Positions 45,742 through 54,920 of a stretch of DNA of 54,920 bases are shown piece by piece; the stretch's first letter is position 1; each line of letters begins with the position of its first letter. Source of the stretch: Xenoacremonium recifei. Its lineage: Eukaryota > Ascomycota > Sordariomycetes > Hypocreales > Nectriaceae. The notes under the pieces were generated by a model. It saw nothing but the letters and a program-made list of their open reading frames with translations, was not told the DNA's origin and did not search any database. The translations under genes and the position numbers were made by a program. Location: NCBI GenBank assembly GCA_012184525.1, contig WOFQ01000100.1, forward strand, positions 1-54,920, read 5' to 3'.

Positions 45742-47750
45742 TGTAGGTGGTTACTTGAATCTGCGACACTGAAATCCGAGCGACTTTTGCTTCGGGTGGG
45801 TTCATGTGGCGAAATGGTGAGTATAAGTAGGAGCTTCCCATACAAGTCTCATTTCCGCGTGCGTTGTGACATTGTATCGCAAGTTTTGTGCACGTGGGCC
45901 AGTCGAGCGCGCTGTCCTGGCGATATTACGTGGAAGGGATAGCCAGGAGCGGAGGGTTTCTGTTTCCGCTACCGAATTGCCAGGATGACAGTCACGGAAC
46001 CGGCGCGTGCGCCGGGGATCAATCACAGGCCCGTAGCAATCGACCGAAGCTAACATTTAGCACCGGCGCAACTGGACTCTTTTTGGGAAAACAGCCGATA
46101 GCTCAAGGCCAGAACCTGATTTATGGAAATACCACGCTGACAATGAATCTGAACGCGGCGTACGGAGTAGTATGGTAACGAAAGGGGAGGAGTATAATAA
46201 TCTCAGAAAACGATATGCAACCAGTGGAGATTGTGATAGACCCTAAAGAAGTTGGCTCCAATTCGTGAAATTATAGCGTGTGTCTGATTTTCCTCACCGA
46301 TACAGGAAATCGGTAGAGAAAGCCCCGCCACATCCAATTACTCATACAGTTTTAATTCTTCGCTTGTACTTCAAGAATCCCGGTAACTTCGATCAGAAAT
46401 TGTGCAGCAGATGCAAAATTGAATACCTTACAAGGATAATGAGTTGTTGTGATAATGGTGTGTTCTTGGAAGACTAGATAAATGATATCTGATTCCTGTG
46501 GTTCAGGTTATGATAAATAAATTGATAGATATCGTAGTCAGAAAGAGATAGGATGTATCTTTAGCTGGAATTTCCGTTTGTTGATGAGTTCTAGAGATCT
46601 CATTTTAAGATCAAGACACCAGATTTATGGAAAAGGCACCATAGGATTAATAGCAAATGCATTGGCTCAGATCGCAGTCATAGAAAATAGTACAACTTAG
46701 TATGCCGACACAAAGCTACGACACTAGGGCAAACTTATAGACCGTTGACTTATTCCGATCTGGACCTTGGCCTAGGTCGAGGGGTTAGTTTACTTGACTG
46801 GCATATACAAGATGAATCAACCTAAATTCATATTCAAATCAATATTACTTTAAGCGGCCAGAAAAGAAAAGACAAAGGGATTTCGGGAAAAGTTGGATGA
46901 AGTTGTGATAATGCAATAGAGAAGTGGTGATCATCCTCAAGCTCTATTATAAATCGGAAAAGGTCTACCAAAGCTGGGAATAACAAAGACTTTCTAGCCC
47001 AGAGGAAACACAAATTGGTGATATTTTGAAAACTGCGTTTATGGAGGGATATTCCTGTGAAAGTATGATGGCCAGATGCGTCAAGGATAACCTTACTATC
47101 ACACGATTAAATCCCGACCCGCATGCTTTGGCCAAGCTGCTTACAGGAGGAACTCGGTGTTGCTTTGTACCATTCTCTGAAGTATTCTGAAATCCTTCCG
47201 AAACTCCGTGATCTAAGGCTGCTTCGGGCTTGAGATAGGCTCCAACTGGATCCGTCACTGAGAGAATCTTTGTGCTCCATATTGACTTATGGAGCAACTC
47301 GAAATACAGCCCCCTCCCCAACAACAAAACCCTACATTACATACTGCCCCATTTCAAACTCTGTCCACTTCCATAGCTCTGCGGCCAACTTATCATCTCT
47401 TCCAAATTCGCGAAACGATCTGTTTCTTTTCTGCAGCCATTAAAGACAATTTTCCCGCTTCCGTTACGATGTACCTTTTGTCTGGTGGAATGTTTCTCCC
47501 CAGGGTCCGCCGAACCATTCAGGGATCGAGTTATGAAGCGAATCAAAAGTAGAAATGATAGTAGCGAACTTGATCTTTTGCGCCTACTCAAGGGTCGAAT
47601 AGATGTAAATGGCATGGAAAGACTGGTGGGCGCTCCAAGCTCCCCTGAGATATCATCATTGTCGTCGCTTTCACGGTTCCTTACAGCAGTTCACATTTAA
47701 GCAGACAAAACGATCCAGACAACTACGTCTGCATTGACATTCTAGTGCTT
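45742..47750. other. 2-kb gene-poor region
   Basis: Small open frames at 45888-46178, 46965-47327 and 47289-47700 carry no recognisable motif and overlap on opposite strands. Sequence from about 46.2 to 47.0 kb is AT-rich. The left end should hold the phosphodiesterase promoter. Confidence 0.45.
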
Positions 47751-48257
47751 CTAATTTTTGTCGCTCATTAACTCCTCCACCTCCCACATATTCTGCGTTC
47801 CCTCTACTTTAGGGATCCAATCGAATCGCCTCTTGCAGTAATACTCCCTCATTGGCTTCCAATCTCCCGATACACCATCCATTGTCCCGCTCGTAATAAT
47901 AATGACATCTTCATAAAGGGAGTTAGTCGTGAATAGAGGAGAGCCACAGTTAAAGCAAAAGTGGCGGATGAGAATAGATCCATGATCTTGGGCTTCATCT
48001 TTGTAGACTTTTATGTGATCCTTGCCCGAGATTATCTCCAGTTGCTATTGATAATTTAACAGAGTTCTACCTCTTCTGTGATAAGGGAATATTACAGTTT
48101 TCAGATAAAACGAGTTTGCCATAAATGAAGAACCACATGCCTTTCGGCAATTATCACAATGGCAGAGGACTGTGGTGAAAGGGGGTGTTCCTGTGACCTC
48201 GTATATAACGGAGCCGCATAGGCAGGACCCTTTAATCAGGTGGTCAGGAGTCGCCAT
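47751..48257 (-). CDS. GFA family protein (glutathione-dependent formaldehyde-activating-like)
   Basis: Exons 48096-48257 and 47751-48044 joined by a 51-nt intron give 151 aa, the normal length of a single GFA domain. The zinc-binding cysteines are visible as SCLCGS, CHCDNCRK and, after the intron, HFCFNCGSPLF. This is the Mss4-like fold of GFA/centromere protein V relatives. Some bacterial members bind glutathione adducts of formaldehyde; fungal members are mostly uncharacterised. No link with the neighbours is evident. Confidence 0.85.
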
Positions 48258-48974
48258 TTCCGTTGCGGTCGCAAGTAAAAGTGCTTTACAATAGGAGTGA
48301 GAGATAGTGAGCAGGTTGGACTCTTAACAATATATACGAGACTGCATTCTTTGACTACATTAATCAGCAACACCTATCTCCGCTGAACTAGGGACCTAAT
48401 ATCCGATTATTGATAAATTTCAACGTTATTGATTGGTTTAGAAAGAAAAGACCACTCCTTCGCTCACTGACTCCACGGCAAGTCTCGCTGTGGGTAAGAT
48501 CAGCCGGGCCGATCGGGCTTGTGACATGGACCTACGCAATCGCAAAAGTAACAATAACAAACCTGTGAGTGAGATGCCCTGCACTCGTCCCACCGCATAC
48601 TTCGCTGAACAATAGGACTAGTTAAGATAAATGAGCGAGGCAGTCCGATCCAAGTTTTTTCCTATAGCATACAGTTCCATTTCTCTCTTAGACTACTCTC
48701 CTGTGGTGATCCTGCCCGGTTACTGGGATATACCTGTGCTACCTTCATAAGTTCTAGGAGATCAAAGACCCGGCCTTGCTCCTGTTGCGGCTAATGAGAG
48801 GCAACAGTCTTAGCCCAAGATGCATCAGGTTGCGGGCACGGACGTTAAGCGCGGGGCCATAAATCCCTAACGGCTATTTTTTTTATTTGACATGGGATGA
48901 CGGTTCTGCCCGTGTTCAGTGTAGTAATTGAGGCATGTCCTAGTTAAGGGAGGATTTTGGTAGAATAAGCCCGC
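48258..48974. other. Intergenic, no gene recognised
   Basis: This interval lies between the GFA gene start and the 3' end of the FAD oxidase. A poly-T stretch occurs near 48880. Nothing else was identified. Confidence 0.45.
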
Positions 48975-50751
48975 CTAATATTTAAACCCGCCTGTCCTTC
49001 CTCTCAAGATGCCTTCAGGATCTACTTGCTCCTGCAGAGATTTAAGCTGGGCATAATTCCTATAACTTCCTGTAACATTCTGGTCGCCCATAGCATCGTT
49101 CATGAAAAGTGGAAGATAGATATCCCCATTGCTTCCATCAGTTCCCAGCCACGCAGGAATCTCACCCTGGACCCAATCAGTTAAGTCCCTAGAGTATTGG
49201 GGCATAACGGCGTCGTATTGTTCGTCAGTCCAAGCACACTGAATCTCCAAGATGATGCGATCAGCATCTGATCCGCCTAGACCCATGGCATTGCCACCTC
49301 TAAGTTCCGTTTGTTCACCAATGATAGCAGGAAACGGCTGGAAATCAATTGAGCACTCCGAGGCCAAATTAAAGAAATTTTGAAAGTAGACTTCAGTGAC
49401 TTCCCGCATTTTGTCTGTAATTTCGTGATAAACGTTTGGATTGTTTGGAATGTACGGGATAGTAATTGACTGTGCAATCAGTAATGATTATGAGGTCGCG
49501 ACTGCGGGCTCGGAAGTTTGAATTACCCTGAATGATATTCTTGATTGTAAAAGCGCTGCGCTGGCTCCGTTTGCTTGGAGCTACATTTGTCAGCTTGCTT
49601 CGGTGCGTAGTATATGTAATGGCCACTTACTAGGTCAGGATAAGACTGTGTTTTTGTTTCTGAAATTAAAGCCTCGATCTCAAGGAAATCAGAGAATGGC
49701 CCTGATGTAGGTGGATTCTCGTCATCATAAAAATAAAAGATTATGAATAGAGTGGTGTTTCTGATGGCAAAATCGGTACTGATGATTATAGCCGCTTTCT
49801 TGTCCTCCTTGTTGTAAGGTATAAACTCGTGGAGGCAACTAAAAATCTGATCCGCCTTTGAGGATTCATAGATACGCATCCCACCCCAAACGTTGCCAAT
49901 TGGATAAGTCCGAATCGTGAACTGGGTGACGATACCTGACTTCTGTTAGACTATAAAGCAATAATTAGTGTCGACCATAAGTGGCTTACCAAATTGGCTG
50001 CCACTTCCCCTCATAGCAACGGCGAGTTCGGGTTGTGTTGCAGCGTCGACGTTAACAATAGTGCCATTGGGGTTACTACCTCCCAGCCCACTATATTCTT
50101 CAAGACGAGGTCAATAAACATCTTGCATGATTCAGGGAAATACTTGCATCAGCAGCCAGCCCAAACTGTGCACTCAAAAATGAAAGCCCGCCCTGTAGAA
50201 GGAGGCCACCAACACCAACAATGCCTGGAAATTGTTAGCACAGATTCTTTTGATTGTGCCCAGCCCACTCTTGACCTACCAAGACGCCCGCCAACAACAG
50301 TGACACCGCTCTCGTAAAGATCAGTTATCACATCGTTCCATTCACCACCAGGTTTTACATATGCTACCTCTCTGCTGGCATCATATATAGCCCCTTTCAT
50401 GGCGCTGAAAGAGATCAGAACTCCATCTTGAACAGTTGCATGCCCAACATTAGGATCATGACCACCACTTTTTGCTGTGAAGTTGACATCCGGATACTTG
50501 TAAAGGGTTTTCACAGCTATTGCAACATCCGTGGCCGATTCGGGAACGACCACGCAGGCAGGTTTGAGATCGCGGAGAAGAGTTGACCAGTAAGCATTGG
50601 TTTTAGAGTTGAAGTCCTGGTTTGAAGGGAAATCCACGAGATTCGGAAGAGATTTTGCAATCTCACTGCATGCCTTTTCTGTAGACTTGTTCGGAGATCC
50701 TGCAACAAGCTTCAGGAATAGGAAAACGGATAAAAATACAATGAAAAACAT
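48975..50751 (-). CDS. Secreted berberine-bridge-type FAD-dependent oxidase, possibly frame-damaged
   Basis: Six exons (50280-50751, about 50144-50224, 49990-50097, 49631-49935, 49527-49580, 48975-49469) give about 504 aa. A hydrophobic signal peptide opens the protein. The FAD-binding PCMH part has AKSGGHDPNVGHA, where His anchors FAD in the family; the usual second FAD-linking Cys would be in the GVGGLLLQGGLSF segment and is not seen. GSGSQFGIVTQF follows. The C-terminus carries the BBE box with YRNYAQLKSLQEQVDPEGIL. Substrates of fungal members are sugars or secondary metabolites. The exon 2/3 junction is ambiguous: a GT intron keeps the frame but loses a conserved segment, whereas a GC intron restores it but exposes a one-base frameshift. 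See findings. Confidence 0.78.
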
Positions 50752-51636
50752 GTTAGCGTCCGAGAGTAGATCTGGATGATTATGAACTATTGCTTCTGAC
50801 CAGAAGTGTAGAGGAGCGAGAACTCGACAAGCTTATCCTGTCTTATAGGATCTGATCACATCGGTGACACCTCGGCAGGTCAGCGGTATATCAACCTCGG
50901 CTGGGGGCCTTTGGATAATGCCAAAACTCCTCCTATTACCCCGCATTGGTTGCGATGCAGATCACCCTTTATTACAGGGGTATTTAATCTACAGGGTAAT
51001 AGTGGGGACCCCATAGCCGCGCTAAGCATATCGTATTTCAAGCAACGCCTCGGTCCGCGGCTCGCTGAATTGAACAGGCTGTATCAGATGTGCAGAGGCG
51101 CATGTCTCCGACTATCTGATCTAAACATGATGTCTTCTGCGATGTGCTAGAAAGCTCTATGGATATCGAAGAGGTTAATCCCAGAAACTCCCTTATACTG
51201 AATTTTAGATTAAGACCTTTCTAATGTACTGACTGTCTAACAGGAAAGGACTCTCTTTGTTCAATTGTAGACACCCTTTAGACTAGCTTGACCCAATGGG
51301 AGACAAAGGCACATAGTAAAAAGACTAGTAAAGTTCATATTATGGATAAAATTATATATCAGTATCTGCACTCGCCGCCTTATTTAACGTGTAGAAATAC
51401 TAATATTTGAGAGACTACGAGTTACAAATCTTCAACTATGCTGACTAATAGTAATATCTTGTATATAGTTAATAATTAGAGGGTCTAGCCTAAGCTATAT
51501 ATATATACACCCCGAGCAATGGATTGGTCTTTGAAGCTAGACAATATAGAGCAAGTTGTAAACTAGTTAATAATTATCATTGAAATAAGCAGTCTTAGAA
51601 GTTGAAGATTTTTGTAGACCTAATTATATCCTTTAT
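50752..51636. other. Intergenic, right half AT-rich
   Basis: No gene was recognised. The segment from about 51.2 to 51.6 kb is AT-rich with TA runs. The left end should hold the FAD-oxidase promoter. Confidence 0.45.
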
Positions 51637-53405
51637 TCAAAGACGGTATGCATCCCCATTCTTCACAATTACCTGGTAACTGTCGTCTCTGAAGTCATCC
51701 ACGATGGTTGATGCACTATCTGATCCAAAATTCAATAGCTCGTTGCTTTCCTTCCACTCGGGCCACTCCGGGTACTCGCTGGTATCGAGGCCTGTGTTTG
51801 GATTCATCGAGTACAGGAAGTTGAGGTAATAGGTCCGAATGCTTTTGGCGGCATAGTTGTCAAAAATGCCATAGAAGACCTGTATGAGATCGGAAGCATG
51901 GAATGTACCCATAACTGGTGTTCCTGTGTCATATGTAGCCAGGTATGACCAACATGAGAGTTTTGGGTTAACTTGACTATTGAGGCTCAAGAATGCTCTC
52001 CGAGTAAGTGTGAACAACACGTCGCCTAGTAAAGCTGCTCGACGCTTAAATCCAGGGAAGATTTCGTTAAGAAGACCGGTGTCGAACGGGCTGCCGTCGA
52101 TAATAGCAGTGAGACCAGTCCCATAGGTATTCACAAGATCGTTGATCTGATCCTCGCTCGCACTCTTGAATAGAACGTTACTTAAATATTTCACAAGGTC
52201 TTCCTGTGATGTATCGTTGTATTGAAAAAGACTGAAAAGTGTGCCCTCGTCGTTTTGGTCTCCGACTATGAATGGGATTGGAGCATATTTCCCTTCCTTA
52301 ATCATCACATCGGGACTGTCAGAGAGAACGGTTCCGTCCGGGCGGGGCAGGAATGATAGGGCATTCCCGCTGTAGGAGAGGATTGTCGGTAGAGAGCTGA
52401 CGGCATCGAGGTACGTTTCGTAGTCCACCTCGCGCAGGCAAGCCAGTGTATCTCCTGACGCACCACAGCCCGCCTGCTCGACAACTTGATCATATACCGC
52501 CTGGGCTCGGGAGCTATCGATGCTCTCAGCTGGGAGCATAGTTCCTGAGTCCATGATGCCAGCTCGGAAAAGTGCTTTGCCATTATAGGTATTGTCACCG
52601 CCGTATAGGACCATCTGGTCGAGAACAGACATTGATCCTGCGGACTCACCCCAAATGGTCACCTTGTCTGGGTCACCACCAAAGGCTGCAATATTGTCTG
52701 CGACCCATTCGAGACCCATGCGCTGATCAAGTAATCCTAGATTCGCAGCTCCATCGGCAAGGATCTCCTTACCACCGAGGAATCCGTATCCACCCACACG
52801 GTAATTTACTGCAACAAAGATGAAGGGCTTACTAGTGTTCACCCCAAAGCTTACTAGACCTGAGCCATCATACATAGACGACCATCCTAGCTAGATACGG
52901 TCAGTTTGGAGCTCTATTTCGCCAGGATAAAGGGGGCCTTTACCTCAAATGCGCCTCCAAAGATCCAGAAGAGCACAGGTAACTTTGCATCAGCCTTTGT
53001 GTTGGCAGGGCGAGCTACCGTGATAGTCAAGCAGTCTTCCGATTGACCCGTCGCTTTCTGGAGAAATGGGGAATTGGCAATAGTACCCAGAATGCTTTGT
53101 ATAAAGTCTGGGCTCTTGGATGAAGCAAGCGGTTGTGGGCATGCCCCAGCAGCCCCAGTGCCGTCGAAAGTCCCAAGCGAATGGTTGAGGCGCTGTGGTG
53201 GGCGTAGTCTGAGTTGTCCAACCGGCGGCTCAGCAAATGGAATACCGCCAAAGGATTCAACACCATCCTTTACGATTCCTAACACCGTAGCAGACGGAGA
53301 TGGGAGCACAACGGTGGCAGTGTCGGATGCTCGCTTGATGACGGGATTAGCAATGGCATTGCTGGTCCCGAGGACATGAAGTATGATACTGGACTTGAAT
53401 TTCAT
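51637..53405 (-). CDS. Secreted type-B carboxylesterase/lipase
   Basis: Exons 52944-53405 and 51637-52890 joined by a 53-nt intron give 571 aa. The ATG at 53405 opens a hydrophobic signal peptide; the frame is open upstream only through a GTG. The N-terminal half has GIPFAEPPVG, SEDCLTI and the oxyanion segment FGGAFE. The nucleophile is Ser in GESAGS, followed by the Glu in DQNDEGTLF and the His in GTFHASDL, a full catalytic triad. The family (PF00135) hydrolyses lipids and carboxyl esters outside the cell. The usual HGGG is FGGA here. The neighbouring FAD oxidase is also secreted and on the same strand. Confidence 0.9.
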
Positions 53406-54009
53406 TTTGATACAGACGATTGAGACAACCCGCGACGTATAGACGCATGACACTTATCAAAGGATCGTATCAAAACATGGGTCTTAAGTATTATCCTGAC
53501 GCTCATGGACTTCGGCAACCCCCGCTTCACATGGAATTAATTTCGGGTCAATCTGCCAATCGGCTGAGGACAACGGGACTTGATTCCTTGATCCTAGTTG
53601 CAAGCCTCGGCGCTGTAACCCTCGGCGCTGGATGCGAGCCTCGGTAATTAGCAAATTTCGAAGTACTAAGTAGTTTATGCTTGACTCTAGCTCCATGAAG
53701 TGCCCTGGACTGCCCTCCATTGGCGGCTACGCTGAGACATCTCCAATGCGGTGATAACATCAAAAATTTATTAACATATCAATCCGATTATCAACAAATT
53801 TACCCAACAATAGGAATTATGAATCACACATGCATGTTTTCCATTCCTTCCTTGTACAGGCTTAGAGCATCTTGCAAAAGCAGATTATCGACGATTATCA
53901 AGATGTGGCTAAACAAGAATTCTGAGAACACATCGAATAAATAAATCGCCAATACTTCCCAGTGCCCAATAGAATAGTAACAAAGAAAGTTTGAGAATAT
54001 ATCCTAACT
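53406..54009. other. Intergenic, no gene recognised
   Basis: This interval is the upstream region of the carboxylesterase gene. A duplicated word, CCTCGGCGCTG, occurs around 53610-53640 in near-tandem with a variant. No gene was seen. Confidence 0.45.
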
Positions 54010-54483
54010 TTATTCACCAAACGCCTGAGCTTGAAGTGAGAGATGCTGATAACTTTCATACATCCATTCTTCATAGATGTCTCTTTCTTTCCCGGATGAA
54101 GTGTGATCCATTCGGTTCACACCAGCATCTGAAGGCGTGAGGTTCGGGTCTGGGGATTGAAGTACATCGTGCTCCTTCAGATGCCCAAGAAGAGTTTGAC
54201 GTTCTTCGTTGGTTAGTCCTAAATTTTCGATGAGGCGAGTATTTTGCTCCAGTAACGTGTCCGATTGTTCCTCCGGGATCCTTTTCTTTCGACGGTTTTG
54301 TGCGGATGTAACCGAGCTTGGATCGCGAGCTATAGCTCTAGGTGCCTTCTTCCAATTCGACACATGCCTGACTGGCGTATGTGCACGCTGGGAAATGTAG
54401 TCCGAATTGTTGCACTCGACGGTGGGACTTTGGGAATGATAAGAAGTCCCTTGCGTAACGTTGACGCAAATAGGTTCTTTCAA
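54010..54483 (-). CDS. Unrecognised protein fragment with a bZIP-like basic region
   Basis: An open frame of 157 codons has no early ATG; its first codons are TTG and upstream exons were not resolved. It contains a basic patch with SAQNRRKKR, followed by a Leu-rich, charged, probably helical stretch (LLEQNTRLIENLGL). This resembles a bZIP transcription factor, but the leucine heptad is imperfect and the basic region is short. The C-terminus is acidic. It could be the last exon of a regulator that starts further right. Confidence in the function is low; the reading frame itself looks protein-like. Confidence 0.3.
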   Translation of the reverse strand: MKEPICVNVTQGTSYHSQSPTVECNNSDYISQRAHTPVRHVSNWKKAPRAIARDPSSVTSAQNRRKKRIPEEQSDTLLEQNTRLIENLGLTNEERQTLLGHLKEHDVLQSPDPNLTPSDAGVNRMDHTSSGKERDIYEEWMYESYQHLSLQAQAFGE

Positions 54484-54920
54484 AAACTTAATTAAGAAGC
54501 CTAGGTGTTATTCACAGGAAATTCGACTCCAATTTCGCCGCAAACTCCACTATAGGGCAGCCTAGAGCAATTTCAGGGTACAAGTATCTGGATTGGCAAG
54601 AACAATCCCAGCCTTGAAGGGGGGGGGGTCGGAAGAGATTCCTGCAGCATGCTCCGGATTGTATTGCTGGTACATAGTGTCAATCTTTTCAAGATCACTG
54701 AGCCATACGATAGGATATCTAGCAACAAAGCGGGTTCAGTATGAAGGACTTATTACCGATACGTTTGGTAAGTAAAGCTAAACGCCTGCTGGCTTTCCCA
54801 AGACCGTAATGCCACCCTCCGGGCTGCTTCCCCAACTATGAGTGTCATTATGGTTGAGAACAAATCGATTGCTTTCAGTTCAGAACGACTCAATAAATAC
54901 GAACCTCTTCATCATCACCA
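54484..54920. other. Right edge, unresolved, with a G10 run
   Basis: A run of ten G occurs at 54619-54628. Open frames around it do not join convincingly to the fragment at 54010-54483. A gene continuing beyond the window is possible. Confidence 0.4.

Noticed and set aside
45888..46178. 96-codon plus-strand frame upstream of the phosphodiesterase gene
   Set aside because: No homology recognised and a minus-strand frame overlaps it; treated as intergenic.
47289..47700. Short plus-strand frames of 71-87 codons
   Set aside because: Opposing frames overlap and no protein family features are visible.
1..54920. Secondary-metabolite cluster hypothesis for the whole window
   Set aside because: Oxygenases, an acyltransferase, transporters and regulators are present, but no PKS, NRPS, terpene synthase or DMATS backbone gene is found.

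Overview
The window looks like nuclear DNA of a filamentous ascomycete, probably Aspergillus/Penicillium-like. Genes carry many short introns (about 47-90 nt, GT..AG). Zn2Cys6 regulators, MFS carriers and secreted hydrolases are abundant. A LINE-type retrotransposon at the left edge is broken mainly by C-to-T-type stop codons, as repeat-induced point mutation (RIP) leaves. I find no rRNA, CRISPR, acceptable tRNA, PKS, NRPS or terpene synthase. All gene models below were spliced by hand from reading frames; in nearly all of them the exon phases add up to one continuous frame.

Layout. 1-1.96 kb: RIP-damaged non-LTR retrotransposon. 2.3-8.4 kb: a D-2-hydroxyacid dehydrogenase, a 2OG-Fe(II) dioxygenase-like protein and an amino-acid permease. 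8.4-11.6 kb: a gene-poor stretch with a possible flavin monooxygenase relic. 11.6-25.6 kb: a run of catabolic-looking genes: a Zn2Cys6 regulator, an HSL-type esterase, a gentisate 1,2-dioxygenase-like bicupin, a divergent pair of paralogous 2OG-Fe(II) oxygenases, a DAL5/TNA1-type carrier and an M20 amidohydrolase. 26.9-31.3 kb: an AtuA-like (DUF1446) protein and a BAHD-type acyltransferase. 32.1-42.6 kb: a secreted GH79 glucuronidase divergent from a sulfatase, a regulator with two Zn2Cys6 clusters, and a sugar transporter. 43.3-53.4 kb: a saposin-domain acid sphingomyelinase-like phosphodiesterase, a GFA-family protein, a secreted berberine-bridge-type FAD oxidase and a secreted type-B carboxylesterase. 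The right edge has an unrecognised fragment with a basic region.

The most interesting system is at 32-42.6 kb. Three near-identical copies of CCGGARYTCGCA, spaced 19-20 bp, lie in the middle of the GH79/sulfatase divergent promoter. Four copies or variants of the same word lie upstream of the sugar transporter about 6 kb away. The regulator between them has two complete Zn2Cys6 clusters. I infer a small regulon in which an extracellular glucuronidase, a sugar importer and an apparently cytosolic sulfatase process a sulfated glucuronoside or related sulfated sugar. The second candidate is the 11.6-25.6 kb block, which has the logic of an aromatic ester/amide degradation cluster: hydrolysis, uptake, hydroxylation and ring cleavage.
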